A stretch of 64,000 nucleotides of DNA from Clostridiales bacterium UBA4039 (GTDB lineage Bacteria; Bacillota; Clostridia; Lachnospirales; Vallitaleaceae). The stretch covers positions 1 to 64,000 of the forward strand of contig DGAD01000008.1 in NCBI GenBank assembly GCA_002382805.1, read 5' to 3'. Positions 14,681 to 23,913 of the stretch are shown one piece after another. Position numbers and translations under genes: made by a program. The notes beneath the pieces are model-generated. The model did not search any database and was not told the origin of the DNA. It saw nothing but the letters and a program-made list of their open reading frames with translations. Position 1 is the first letter of the stretch. Each line of letters starts with the position of its first letter.

Positions 14681-15294
14681 CCAAGCTCTTTAAAAATCTC
14701 ATCCCATGTGGCGCCTTTTTCGACAATCAAAACGGTTAAGTGATACAACAAATCACTGATTTCATAAATGATTTCGTCACAGCCTTCATTTTTGGCACCG
14801 ATTATAACTTCTGCCGTTTCTTCTCCAACTTTTTTAAGAATTTTGTCGATACCTTTATCAAAAAGATAGTTGGTATACGAGCCCTCTTTAGGATTATTCT
14901 TGCGGTCTAGAACCACTTGATATACTTCTTCAAGAACTCTTGCTGTCGTAATTTCTTGTGCTTGCATATCGTCTGCCGTCATAATTTCTCTATAAAAACA
15001 TGAAAAATTCCCGGTATGGCATGCTGCCCCTTCTTGGCGAACCTTAAGAATTAAGGTATCGCTATCGCAATCAATTAAGATGGATTGGACATGTTGGATA
15101 TGGCCACTTGTTTCACCTTTAAACCAAAGGGTTTGACGACTACGGCTATAATAATGCGCCTTCTTTGTAGACATAGTTTGATTAAAGGCCTCTTCATTCA
15201 TATATGCAAGCATAAGAACTTCATTGGTTACATAGTCTTGGGTTACAACAGGGATAAGCCCTTGTTCATTCGTCTTAAAATTTGAAAAATTCAT
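14668..15294 (-). CDS. hisI: Bifunctional phosphoribosyl-AMP cyclohydrolase / phosphoribosyl-ATP pyrophosphatase
   Basis: 208 aa, HisIE fusion. The cyclohydrolase half (1-110) has [19 protein letters not shown] and the metal-binding DCDSD and Cys residues ([12 protein letters not shown]). The pyrophosphatase half (about 115-208) has [22 protein letters not shown] and AxDLLYHL-like elements ([12 protein letters not shown]). It carries out steps 2 and 3 of histidine synthesis in the cytoplasm. It is the last gene of the his operon. Its end overlaps the terminator hairpin of the convergent gene, and no separate his terminator is seen. GGAGGAG precedes the ATG. Confidence 0.96.
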   Translation of the reverse strand: MNFSNFKTNEQGLIPVVTQDYVTNEVLMLAYMNEEAFNQTMSTKKAHYYSRSRQTLWFKGETSGHIQHVQSILIDCDSDTLILKVRQEGAACHTGNFSCFYREIMTADDMQAQEITTARVLEEVYQVVLDRKNNPKEGSYTNYLFDKGIDKILKKVGEETAEVIIGAKNEGCDEIIYEISDLLYHLTVLIVEKGATWDEIFKELGKRR

Positions 15295-15318
15295 GATATC
15301 TCCTCCTAGAAAATGTCT

Positions 15319-16083
15319 TTACTTCATACGCATAGGAATCCCTTCATTTTTAAGATATTCCTTTAAATCCCTAATTTCAATTTCTTTAAAGTGAAACAGT
15401 GAAGCGGCAAGAACCGCATCAGCTTTTCCTTCAAGAATAGCTGACTTAAAATGTTCCATTGTTCCTGCTCCGCCACTTGCAATAACAGGAATATTAACGG
15501 CCTCACTTACTTTGCATGTTAGCGCATTGTCATATCCTGCCTTTGTACCATCTTGATCCATACTTGTTAGTAATATTTCACCGGCACCACGATTAGCAAC
15601 CTCTATGGCCCATTCAATTGCGTCTAATGTCCGGTTTTGTCGTCCACCGTGTGAATAGACATCCCAGCTTTTACGTTGTGTGTTATATTTGGCATCTATA
15701 GCCACAACAACACATTGGGAGCCAAAGCGCTTGGCTGCTTCATTAATCAAATCCGGACGTGCAATTGCCGCTGAATTAACAGAGACTTTATCTGCTCCCG
15801 CAAGAAGTATTTCACGGAAATCCTCAAGGGTTCTTATGCCCCCACCAACCGTCAGGGGTATAAAAATTTCCTGAGCGGTTTTTCGCACAATATCAAGTAG
15901 TGTACCTCTTTGTTCATGCGAGGCAGTAATATCTAAAAAAACCACTTCATCTGCAAGGCTTTGATTATATGCTTTTGCAACTTCTACAGGATCACCGGCA
16001 TCAATTAAATCGACAAACTGCACACCTTTGACCACACGCCCTTTATCTACATCTAGACATGGAATAATTCGCTTGGACAGCAT
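15319..16083 (-). CDS. hisF: Imidazole glycerol phosphate synthase cyclase subunit HisF
   Basis: 254 aa TIM barrel, normal length. The catalytic aspartates are visible: [13 protein letters not shown] (Asp11) and VVAIDAKYN (near 130). Phosphate-binding glycines appear in GGGIRT and ASGGAG. With HisH it converts PRFAR plus glutamine-derived ammonia to IGP and AICAR. It follows hisA directly (stop to start with no gap), with AGAGGTG inside the end of hisA as ribosome binding site. Confidence 0.97.
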   Translation of the reverse strand: MLSKRIIPCLDVDKGRVVKGVQFVDLIDAGDPVEVAKAYNQSLADEVVFLDITASHEQRGTLLDIVRKTAQEIFIPLTVGGGIRTLEDFREILLAGADKVSVNSAAIARPDLINEAAKRFGSQCVVVAIDAKYNTQRKSWDVYSHGGRQNRTLDAIEWAIEVANRGAGEILLTSMDQDGTKAGYDNALTCKVSEAVNIPVIASGGAGTMEHFKSAILEGKADAVLAASLFHFKEIEIRDLKEYLKNEGIPMRMK

Positions 16084-16809
16084 CTACTCACCTCTTTCAA
16101 AAAGTGTAATTGCTTCATCTAATGCAATAGCATTCAAATATAAGGCTTTGCCGATAATCGTTCCCTCTACACCAATGGCCTGTGTTTGTTCTAAGTCTTC
16201 TATCTTTGACACGCCCCCTGAAGCAATAATGTCCATTCCCGTTTCTTTAATGAGCGCTTGAGTTTGTTGAATATTCGGTCCCATCATGGTTCCATCTTTA
16301 CTGATATCGGTATAGATGATAACATTTACGCCCATGGATTTCATGGTTTTTGCAAAATTAATAGCATCAATATTACTGATGGTTTCCCAACCATGGGTAG
16401 CAACCTTACCATTTTTGGCATCAATGCCAACGGCAATATGACTTGAGCCAAAGCGCTGAATTGCCTGCTTTACAAAGTCGGGATTTTGTATAGCCATTGT
16501 TCCGATAATAACCCGTTCAATACCCATATCAAGACGCATCTGAATATCTTCTAAGGTTCTTACCCCACCACCGGTTTGAATCGGGACATCAACGACATCG
16601 ATGATTTTTTGAATGGCATCTTGGTTAATCCATTGCCCATCAAGTGCTCCGTCCAAATCAACAACATGTATGTAGCTTGCACCTAGCTCTTTCCACTTAA
16701 GAGCCACTTCATAAGGATGTTCGCTATAGACGGTTTCTTGATCAAACTGCCCTTGATATAAGCGCACACACTTTCCGTTTTTTATATCTATTGCTGGATA
16801 TAGTTGCAT
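16084..16809 (-). CDS. hisA: ProFAR isomerase HisA
   Basis: 241 aa TIM barrel related to HisF. It has PAIDIKNGKCVRLYQGQ (Asp near 8) and TDISKDGTMMGPN (second catalytic Asp near 127). It isomerises ProFAR to PRFAR. I chose ATG 16809, with GGAGG five bases upstream. An ATG 12 bases earlier lies inside that ribosome binding site directly after the hisH stop. Confidence 0.96.
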   Translation of the reverse strand: MQLYPAIDIKNGKCVRLYQGQFDQETVYSEHPYEVALKWKELGASYIHVVDLDGALDGQWINQDAIQKIIDVVDVPIQTGGGVRTLEDIQMRLDMGIERVIIGTMAIQNPDFVKQAIQRFGSSHIAVGIDAKNGKVATHGWETISNIDAINFAKTMKSMGVNVIIYTDISKDGTMMGPNIQQTQALIKETGMDIIASGGVSKIEDLEQTQAIGVEGTIIGKALYLNAIALDEAITLFERGE

Positions 16810-16821
16810 ATTAACCTCCAT

Positions 16822-17430
16822 TTATTGTGTTGATAGGTTGATAAAATTTTGTAAAATCTGAAGTCCGACCTCACCGCTTTTTTCAGGATGAAATTGAAGA
16901 GCATATATGTTTTCATATTGGGCAGCGACTTGAATCTCTTTGCCATAGACTGTCGTTGCACTGACAATATCTTGATCTGTCTCCAGATGATAGGAATGTA
17001 CAAAATAGACATAGGCTTCATCTGATAATCCTTCAAAGAGGGGGGATCTTTTCTTGATCGTTAATTGATTCCATCCCATATGGGGAACTTTTAAAGGAAC
17101 ATCTAACGGGATTATTTTTCCTGGTAACAACCCAAGTCCTTGATGATGACCAAACTCTTGTGAAGAGTCAAATAGAAGCTGCATTCCTAGACAAATGCCT
17201 AAAATTGGAGTGTTTGACATATTGGCATTTACTAAAAGCTGATCAAACTTTTTTTGTCGAATGCGCGTAATAGCATCCTTAAATGCACCGACTCCCGGTA
17301 AAATAAGTTGGTCTGCTTGACTTAGCCGATTATAATCATCACTAATAAAGCAGTTGCCACCTAAAAATTCAATTGCATTTGCAACATTTTTCAAGTTGCC
17401 CATACCATAATCAATAATTCCAATGGTCAT
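16822..17430 (-). CDS. hisH: Imidazole glycerol phosphate synthase glutaminase subunit HisH
   Basis: 202 aa class I glutamine amidotransferase. Nucleophile Cys80 lies in LGICLGMQLLF. The His/Glu pair is in ALQFHPEKSGE near residue 185. The N-terminal IGIIDYGMGNLKNV is typical. It feeds ammonia to HisF. I chose ATG 17430 because GGAGG lies six bases upstream; the much longer open frame upstream overlaps hisB and is not used. Confidence 0.96.
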   Translation of the reverse strand: MTIGIIDYGMGNLKNVANAIEFLGGNCFISDDYNRLSQADQLILPGVGAFKDAITRIRQKKFDQLLVNANMSNTPILGICLGMQLLFDSSQEFGHHQGLGLLPGKIIPLDVPLKVPHMGWNQLTIKKRSPLFEGLSDEAYVYFVHSYHLETDQDIVSATTVYGKEIQVAAQYENIYALQFHPEKSGEVGLQILQNFINLSTQ

Positions 17431-17440
17431 TGTCATCCTC

Positions 17441-18037
17441 CTAGTCAAAAAGTCCTTTGGTTGAATGTGCCCCCTGAATGCGAGGATCAATTGTTTTGGC
17501 TTCATCAAGTGCTTTGCCAAAAGCTTTAAAAATACCTTCTGCAATATGGTGATTATTCTTACCATATCGAACCTCAATATGACAATTCATTTTTAGATGG
17601 CTTGATAATGCGCGGAAAAATTCTTCCACCATTTCTGTTTCCATATCCCCAAGTCGGTCCGTTGTAAACGGCGCATCAAATTTTAAGAAGGCGCGTCCCG
17701 ACAAATCGATGCTACAATATACCAGTGTCTCATCCATAGGCACCCCAGAAAATCCATAGCGCTTGATTCCATCTTTTGTTCCCAACGCTTCAGCTAAACA
17801 AGAGCCAAGGACAATTCCTGTATCTTCAATTGTATGATGTGAGTCTATATGTGTATCTCCTTTGGCCTCAATAGTCAAATCAATAAAGCTTTGTTTTGCC
17901 AAGTGACTTAACATGTGATCAAAAAAGCCTATCCCTGTCTGAAGGTTATAGCATCCGCTTCCATCCAAGTTAGCCTCAACAAGGATCTGAGTCTCTGCTG
18001 ATTGACGTGTAGTTTTTGCATAGCGTTGATTAGCCAT
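17441..18037 (-). CDS. hisB: Imidazoleglycerol-phosphate dehydratase HisB
   Basis: 198 aa, monofunctional. Metal-binding motifs are present: FFDHMLSHLAK, DSHHTIEDTG and HHIAEGIFKAFG. It dehydrates IGP to imidazole acetol phosphate. There is no fused histidinol-phosphatase domain, unlike the enterobacterial enzyme. GGGAGG precedes the ATG; it begins 1 bp after the hisC stop. Confidence 0.97.
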   Translation of the reverse strand: MANQRYAKTTRQSAETQILVEANLDGSGCYNLQTGIGFFDHMLSHLAKQSFIDLTIEAKGDTHIDSHHTIEDTGIVLGSCLAEALGTKDGIKRYGFSGVPMDETLVYCSIDLSGRAFLKFDAPFTTDRLGDMETEMVEEFFRALSSHLKMNCHIEVRYGKNNHHIAEGIFKAFGKALDEAKTIDPRIQGAHSTKGLFD

Positions 18038-18038
18038 T

Positions 18039-19100
18039 TTAAACCTCCCTTATCTTTTGCAAAATCTTTTGGTTCTCTTGTGGTGTGCCAATAGTAATAC
18101 GAATACAACCAGCTAGATTTCCTGTAGGTGGATAATCCCGTATTAGAATGGAGTCCTTTTCAAGCATTTGTTGAATTCCATTGCGATTGACTCGAATTAA
18201 AAGAAAATTCGTATCACTGTCATATACTTTTTCAACAATAGCTAACGCTTCTAATGCCTGTTTCATCTTTTCGCGCTCTATTTTGATGGCCTCTACCTGT
18301 TCCATATAAAAGCTATGATGGTCTAACACAAAGATGGATGCTTCTTGAGAATAGTTGGATAAATTATACGGGGGCTTTCCAACATATAATGTATCTATCA
18401 TATCTTTGCATGCAATGGCATAACCCGTACGTAATCCTGCAAGGCCATATGCTTTTGAAAATGATCGTAAAATAATCATATGCGGATATCGATCCAGTAA
18501 ATCAAGCATGGTCTCACCAGAAAATTCGGCGTAGACTTCATCAATAATAACGGGACATTTTGCTTTTTCAAGTACTTGAATAATGGATTCACGCTTTAAT
18601 AATCCACCAGTGGGATTATTGGGTGTACACAAAAAGACAAGCTTTGGTGCTTCAATCTCTATGGTCTCCAACAATCTGGGGATATCATATTCAAAAGTAT
18701 CCATCAAAGGATATTCATAAACATAGGCATGATTTAACAAACCTGCGAGTTTATACATGCTAAATGAGGGCGTGGGAACTAAGATAGTTTCCCCTGGTTC
18801 AACAAAAACTTTGATGATGATATCAATAATTTGATCGGAACCTACACCACATAAAACATTCTCTGCCTCAATTTGAAACTCATTAAAATGCTTGGCAATA
18901 CGTTTACGAAGCAAGAGAGCATCTGTATCTGGATATCGTGTTATATTGTCCTTGTTTTGCATCCATTGATACATATGGTCAATAAATGCCTGATGATGCG
19001 CATATGGGCTCTCATTGGCATCGACCTTTATCTCATAAGGTTTAATTGGCGAATGATAGGGCTGATAAAATTGTAAATCCTTACGCATGTATTTATTCAT
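18039..19100 (-). CDS. hisC: Histidinol-phosphate aminotransferase HisC
   Basis: 353 aa, fold type I PLP enzyme. The PLP lysine is in ILRSFSKAYGLAGLRTG (near residue 218). CTPNNPTG and DEVYAEF are in place. It aminates imidazole acetol phosphate with glutamate. The start overlaps the hisD end by 8 bp, with GAGG upstream of the ATG. Confidence 0.96.
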   Translation of the reverse strand: MNKYMRKDLQFYQPYHSPIKPYEIKVDANESPYAHHQAFIDHMYQWMQNKDNITRYPDTDALLLRKRIAKHFNEFQIEAENVLCGVGSDQIIDIIIKVFVEPGETILVPTPSFSMYKLAGLLNHAYVYEYPLMDTFEYDIPRLLETIEIEAPKLVFLCTPNNPTGGLLKRESIIQVLEKAKCPVIIDEVYAEFSGETMLDLLDRYPHMIILRSFSKAYGLAGLRTGYAIACKDMIDTLYVGKPPYNLSNYSQEASIFVLDHHSFYMEQVEAIKIEREKMKQALEALAIVEKVYDSDTNFLLIRVNRNGIQQMLEKDSILIRDYPPTGNLAGCIRITIGTPQENQKILQKIREV

Positions 19101-20388
19101 CTAAAAACCTCACTTTAATGGCATTGGCATGGGCAGTTAGGGCTTCATTTTCTGCAAAGGTAACAATATCTTCTTTTAATGTTGCAAGTGCCTCTTCATT
19201 GTAATATATGATGCTGCTCTTTTTGATAAAATCATCCACAGATAGGGGAGAAAAAAATCGTGCAGTTGCATTGGTCGGCAACACATGATTAGGACCTGCC
19301 ATATAGTCTCCAAGGGGTTCAGGAGAATAATTCCCTAAAAAGATTGCGCCTGCATGGTTAATTTTGTTCATCACCATGACTGGTTCTTTTGTACATATCT
19401 CAAGATGCTCCGGGGCAATTTGGTCCGAAATGTGAATAGCATCTTCTAGAGAATCTACCAATATGATAGCCCCATAATTTTTAAGGGATTCTAACATAAT
19501 CTGGATTCTTGATAGTGCCTTAGCCTGTTGTTCCAGTTCACGACTTACATCGTCTGCTAATTTCGCACTTGTGGTTACAAGGACAGAAGAAGCTAGAACA
19601 TCATGTTCGGCTTGAGACAACATATCCGCCGCTACATATTTAGCCTTAGCTGTCTCATCAGCAATTATAAGAATCTCTGAGGGACCTGCAATCGAATCTA
19701 TCCCCACCTGACCAAATACTTTTTTCTTGGCGAGCGCGACATATATATTGCCGGGACCCACAATCTTATCTACCTTTTGGATTGTTTGAGTCCCATAGGC
19801 TAAGGCGCCAATGGCTTGGGCACCGCCAACTTTAAGAATTTTTTTTATGCCACAGATGTCTGCTGCAACGAGTGTTGTCGGATTGATTTGTCCGTTTTTT
19901 AGCATAGGTGTCGTCATGGTAATATCAGCCACTCCTGCTACAAGTGCAGGAATAACATTCATCAAGACACTGGATGGATATACTGCTGTTCCACCAGGAA
20001 CATAGACACCAACCCGTTCAATCGGTGAAATTTTTTGACCGAGCATTGTGCCAAAAGCATCTGTATCAAACCAGGAATATTTTTTTTGCTTCATATGATA
20101 ACTATAGATTTTTTCATAGGCACGCTTGATGACACGAATAAGGTCGGTATCGACTTGCTTATATGCCTCTTTGATTTCGGCTTCTGAAACAAAAAGCGTC
20201 TCTTGGGTAAGTTTTACTTGATCAAACTGCTCGCTGTATTTCATTAAAGCAGCATTCCCTTTGTTTTTGACCGTATCTAAAATTTGACTTACACTTTGTT
20301 CATACTCTTCATAGGAAGTCTGTTCACGTGTTTTTAAAAAATCATCAATGATCAATTTTTTGTTGTTGCGTAAATCATATCTTTTCAT
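19093..20388 (-). CDS. hisD: Histidinol dehydrogenase HisD
   Basis: 431 aa, full length. It contains GVYVPGGTAVYPSS, VDSIAGPSEI, LSQAEHD (zinc-binding and catalytic His region) and NHVLPT. It catalyses the two-step NAD-dependent oxidation of histidinol to histidine. GAGGAG lies six bases upstream of the ATG. It is cotranscribed after hisG, with a 14 bp gap. Confidence 0.97.
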   Translation of the reverse strand: MKRYDLRNNKKLIIDDFLKTREQTSYEEYEQSVSQILDTVKNKGNAALMKYSEQFDQVKLTQETLFVSEAEIKEAYKQVDTDLIRVIKRAYEKIYSYHMKQKKYSWFDTDAFGTMLGQKISPIERVGVYVPGGTAVYPSSVLMNVIPALVAGVADITMTTPMLKNGQINPTTLVAADICGIKKILKVGGAQAIGALAYGTQTIQKVDKIVGPGNIYVALAKKKVFGQVGIDSIAGPSEILIIADETAKAKYVAADMLSQAEHDVLASSVLVTTSAKLADDVSRELEQQAKALSRIQIMLESLKNYGAIILVDSLEDAIHISDQIAPEHLEICTKEPVMVMNKINHAGAIFLGNYSPEPLGDYMAGPNHVLPTNATARFFSPLSVDDFIKKSSIIYYNEEALATLKEDIVTFAENEALTAHANAIKVRFLDE

Positions 20389-20402
20389 TGGCTACTCCTC
20401 AT

Positions 20403-21038
20403 CTATTGCAAGGTATCTCGCAATTGTGTAATCATCGCATTAATTCGCTCACTTTCCATTTTCATACTCACACGATTAACAATCATACGTGCTGATAATG
20501 GACAAATCGTCTCTAAAACAACAAGACCATTTTCCTTAAGTGTTGTACCTGTTTCAACAATATCGACAATAACTTCAGACAATCCAACAAGAGGTGCAAG
20601 CTCAATCGAACCATTGAGTTTAATGATTTCCACTTTTTGATTTTTTTTATTATAAAAATAATCTTTGGCAATATTAGGATATTTGGTTGCAACACGAATG
20701 GAGTTATTGTATTTAAGTTGTTCTTTCATCTTTTGTGGACCGGCAACCACCATATTGCACTTACCAAATCCAAGGTCAACCACTTCATAGAGATTACGTC
20801 GTTCTTCTAGAATCGTATCTTTTCCGACAACACCTATGTCAGCCGCACCATATTCAACATAGGTTGGTACGTCGCTTGCTTTTGCCAAAAAAAACTTTAA
20901 TTTTAGTTCTTCATTTACAAAAATAAGTTTACGTGTATCCGTATACATCTCTTCACAGGTGATTCCTTGTTCTTCCAGTAATTTTAAAGCTTTCTTGGCT
21001 AAACGGCCCTTTGCAAGAGCAAATGTTAAGTAGCGCAT
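20403..21038 (-). CDS. hisG: ATP phosphoribosyltransferase, short form HisG
   Basis: 211 aa, the short form lacking the C-terminal regulatory domain, so it depends on HisZ. The typical signature is present ([16 protein letters not shown], residues about 156-171), with [10 protein letters not shown] earlier. It catalyses the committed step of histidine synthesis. Its ATG shares one base with the hisZ stop (TAATG), and AAAGGAGG lies upstream. Confidence 0.96.
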   Translation of the reverse strand: MRYLTFALAKGRLAKKALKLLEEQGITCEEMYTDTRKLIFVNEELKLKFFLAKASDVPTYVEYGAADIGVVGKDTILEERRNLYEVVDLGFGKCNMVVAGPQKMKEQLKYNNSIRVATKYPNIAKDYFYNKKNQKVEIIKLNGSIELAPLVGLSEVIVDIVETGTTLKENGLVVLETICPLSARMIVNRVSMKMESERINAMITQLRDTLQ

Positions 21039-22300
21039 TATAGGCCTCCTTTTGATAAGTCACTTAAGTTTATCGTATTGGTTTCATCCGTTGACAAATT
21101 AATGAGTTCAACTGTATCTGCAGCATTAATATACATAATCCCGCCAATATTTTTATTCTTTCCATATTCTTTAGCTATATCCAACGCTTGGTTTTTTGTA
21201 TCCAGTTCCACGGTCATCCCCTGACGGCGAAGAACTTGAGCGAGCTCAATAGCTGTTTTTCTATAGGCTTTATTATATACAATCAACGTATTGGTGGATG
21301 GAACATCAATAGCTATCATTTGACGCATAATAGCGCTTAACAACTCGTCTATACGTATGGCAAATCCAACCGCCGGCATATCATAGGCAAAAGTGCTTAG
21401 TAGAGCATCGTATCGTCCACCATCAACAACACTTACACCTGTTCCATAGGTAAAACCCTTAAAAATAATCCCGGTATAGTATTGTAACTGTGAGACCATT
21501 CCTAAATCAAAAGATACATAAGAGCTTAATTTATATTCCTTAAGGATGTTATATACCTCTTTGATTCGCTCGATGGCTTCAAGGGCAGTAACGTTGGTCG
21601 TTAATTCCTTTGCCCGTGCTAATACTTCTTCTTGACCAAAAAGCTTTGGAAGCTCAAGCAACCCGTTTTTTGCAGCACTTTCTATTTTTAAATCTTCCAA
21701 AAGCTCTTCAAGTGCAATGTAATTTTTTGCGTCAATAAGGCTGCGTACTTCCTCTCGCAGTTCATCACTTAATCCTGCTTCAGCAGCTAAACCTTTAAAA
21801 AAACCTGCATGGCCTATATCAAGTTGAAATTCTTGTAAGCCTGTAGCGAGTAAAGCGTTAATGGCTAATGCAATGCTTTCGGCATCAGCATCGGCATTGC
21901 CAATACCAATACACTCAACTCCTGCTTGCGTATATTCTCTTAACTTTCCTTGATAGTTTTCATTATTGTAAAAAACATTCCCCAAATATGAAAAACGTTT
22001 GGGTGAACGTTCATGATTATAAAATGTGGCTGTATACCTAGCAATACTTGGCGTCACATCTGGTCGTAGCGACAAGATATCCCCTTCCCGATTAAAAAAT
22101 TTATAGAGGTTTTTGCTATCTTGTGTCCCTCGTTCATAATGATAGATATCAAAATATTCAAACATCGGCGTTTGAACTTGTTCATATCCATATTGATTAA
22201 AGACATTGAGGATCTGTTGTTCAATATGTTGTTTTTTACGAGTATCTAATGGATGAATATCTCTTAGTCCTTCTACCGTGTGTAAAATTTGCTTGGTCAT
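21038..22300 (-). CDS. hisZ: ATP phosphoribosyltransferase regulatory subunit HisZ
   Basis: 420 aa, histidyl-tRNA-synthetase-like fold. It has [13 protein letters not shown] (motif 2-like) and [10 protein letters not shown]...[10 protein letters not shown]. It lacks an anticodon-reading tRNA synthetase context and is paired with short HisG, so it is HisZ rather than HisS. It carries histidine feedback inhibition. I chose ATG 22300 (AAGGAG upstream), eight codons after an in-frame ATG without a site. It is the first gene of the his operon. Confidence 0.93.
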   Translation of the reverse strand: MTKQILHTVEGLRDIHPLDTRKKQHIEQQILNVFNQYGYEQVQTPMFEYFDIYHYERGTQDSKNLYKFFNREGDILSLRPDVTPSIARYTATFYNHERSPKRFSYLGNVFYNNENYQGKLREYTQAGVECIGIGNADADAESIALAINALLATGLQEFQLDIGHAGFFKGLAAEAGLSDELREEVRSLIDAKNYIALEELLEDLKIESAAKNGLLELPKLFGQEEVLARAKELTTNVTALEAIERIKEVYNILKEYKLSSYVSFDLGMVSQLQYYTGIIFKGFTYGTGVSVVDGGRYDALLSTFAYDMPAVGFAIRIDELLSAIMRQMIAIDVPSTNTLIVYNKAYRKTAIELAQVLRRQGMTVELDTKNQALDIAKEYGKNKNIGGIMYINAADTVELINLSTDETNTINLSDLSKGGL

Positions 22301-22332
22301 AACGTCACTCCTTAACTTTATCATGGCGCAGT

Positions 22333-22348
22333 GCTAATTTGCTAATTT
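22333..22348. repeat. Tandem GCTAATTT repeat in the his leader
   Basis: GCTAATTT occurs twice in tandem (22333-22340, 22341-22348), about 10-25 nt downstream of the predicted his transcription start. It could be an operator; no T-box or attenuator fits in the short leader of about 58 nt. Confidence 0.4.
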
Positions 22349-22364
22349 ATTAAACTTGTTATTT

Positions 22365-22393
22365 ATTATATGGGATGAACAAGACCTTGTCAA
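22365..22393 (-). promoter_or_regulatory. Consensus promoter of the his operon
   Basis: The minus strand reads TTGACA (22393-22388), exactly 17 bp spacer, TATAAT (22370-22365): a perfect consensus promoter, the best in the window. The start is expected near 22358. Confidence 0.85.
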
Positions 22394-22409
22394 TTGTTTT
22401 CTCACATTT

Positions 22410-22940
22410 TTATGAATCATGAAGGTATTGATCTAGCGCATCGATATAGTGAACGATATATCCATCTTTATTATGGACTTCAATACACTCTTTAAATGCC
22501 TCAAAAGGTATGGATTTGGGTCCGCCGTTATTGGCAAGTGTGATTTTTTCAACAATGAATGAAAAAGGAACAAAATATATCTTTTCTTGAGAGCTAAAAT
22601 AAATCAGAAAAAAAGACGTCCCCTCGTGTTTTTCAAAGTCTTTCATAAAATCAATTTGGTGATGATGAATGTTTTTTAACGGGAAGCGTTTAAGTTTTGT
22701 TTCTTTTGCATCAAAGCAAATAGGATAACCCTGTACAAGGCCAATATAATCAACCGTGGAGCGTTCTTCAAAAAAAGCCTTTTTGATATTTCCATGTGCC
22801 GGGTCCAGTTCTACCGGTTTAATGGGTGTTGGTATTTTTTGTATTAACCCCAGTTGGTGCTCGCGATATTTGGTGTTGGTCAAATTAATATATTCTTCCA
22901 AGGCACTTCCTCGAAGTCCTCGACTACGATAATAAGCCAT
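22410..22940 (-). CDS. recU: Holliday junction resolvase RecU
   Basis: 176 aa. The RecU/PD-(D/E)xK core is visible: STVDYIGLVQGYPICFDAKET (Asp, Glu/Asp and Lys of the active site, about residues 60-80) and HHHQIDFMKDFEKHEGTSFFLIYF. It cleaves four-way junctions during recombination in Gram-positive bacteria. It begins 1 bp after the queG stop. More often recU neighbours a penicillin-binding protein gene; here it is the last gene of a dut/queG operon, immediately upstream of the his promoter. Confidence 0.93.
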   Translation of the reverse strand: MAYYRSRGLRGSALEEYINLTNTKYREHQLGLIQKIPTPIKPVELDPAHGNIKKAFFEERSTVDYIGLVQGYPICFDAKETKLKRFPLKNIHHHQIDFMKDFEKHEGTSFFLIYFSSQEKIYFVPFSFIVEKITLANNGGPKSIPFEAFKECIEVHNKDGYIVHYIDALDQYLHDS

Positions 22941-22941
22941 C

Positions 22942-23913
22942 TTACTTGCCTTCTCTTTCTTTTAGTATTTGTTGTATGTTACGCTTAAAGCGCTTATTAC
23001 CAATCCACCCTGCAGATGTTTGTCCGAATTTATTTTTAAAGGAACGATTGGATAGTTGCATGAGTTCATCAACAGATTGAATCGGTTCCACGAGCATAGG
23101 ACGCCGATAGTCCTCTAAGGATATACCGTTAAGTGGACATACACGCTGACATGTGTCACAACCATAGACATAGCCATCTAATGTTAATGTCGGATCGATT
23201 TCGTCCAAAAAAGTGTCCCAATGCTTTGATTGGGTTAAATACGAAATACATCGATGGGAGGTTAGTTGTCCAAAGTTTACAATCGCCTGATTGGGACAGC
23301 TTTTAGCGCAGCGACCACAGGTCTGACAGTAAGGGTGAAAAAAACTACTGTAGTTTGAAGGACTTTGTAGCGGTGGAACCGTCGGAAGTTCCAGTGGTAA
23401 ATCGGTGAGAATATAGCCGATATAAAACCGTGTTCCAAACTTTGGATGAATTAATAAACTGCTGCGTCCGATTTTCACTAATCCTGTTTGAAGTAGAATT
23501 GATTTATCATTTAGTGGTCCCATATCAGCATAAGTTTTCGTTTTTGCATTATAATTTGTTTGAAGATAGGCTTCTAAATGGCTACATTGTTCGAGTATTT
23601 GCGCATGATAATCTCTCGATATAGATGCCTTAGAGATTCGCACTTGGTCGTGGGTTAAGTTATCTTGTCTTGAGAACTCCATGGCATAAGGATAGATGAT
23701 GACCAAAATAGTCTTTGCCCCTTGGACATAATGGGAAGGATCATAGACTTTAGATGATGTTGTCGAAAAGTCCGTATCCAGATAGCATTTGGATTCTGTT
23801 TTTCTTTGTTGAATAAAATTGGCATAACCAATGTTGGGTTCTGCGGTGCAAAACCCAAGATCAGCTATACCAATTGATTGTGCGTATGCTTGTATTTTTT
23901 TTATTTGTGTCAT
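22942..23913 (-). CDS. queG: Epoxyqueuosine reductase QueG
   Basis: 323 aa. Two 4Fe-4S clusters are marked by CQTCGRCAKSCPNQAI (about 200-215) and CDTCQRVCPLNG (about 252-263). The N-terminal cobalamin-binding region is present. It carries out the last step of queuosine synthesis on tRNA, reducing epoxyqueuosine. Its ATG overlaps the stop of the RluA-type gene (ATGA). The sequence is shorter than enterobacterial QueG (about 379 aa), as is usual in Bacillota. A reductive-dehalogenase-like ferredoxin of other function is a less likely alternative. Confidence 0.87.
   Translation of the reverse strand: MTQIKKIQAYAQSIGIADLGFCTAEPNIGYANFIQQRKTESKCYLDTDFSTTSSKVYDPSHYVQGAKTILVIIYPYAMEFSRQDNLTHDQVRISKASISRDYHAQILEQCSHLEAYLQTNYNAKTKTYADMGPLNDKSILLQTGLVKIGRSSLLIHPKFGTRFYIGYILTDLPLELPTVPPLQSPSNYSSFFHPYCQTCGRCAKSCPNQAIVNFGQLTSHRCISYLTQSKHWDTFLDEIDPTLTLDGYVYGCDTCQRVCPLNGISLEDYRRPMLVEPIQSVDELMQLSNRSFKNKFGQTSAGWIGNKRFKRNIQQILKEREGK

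Noticed and set aside
22301..22360. T-box or histidine attenuator ahead of hisZ
   Set aside because: The leader is too short and has no T-box motif or His-codon-rich leader peptide.
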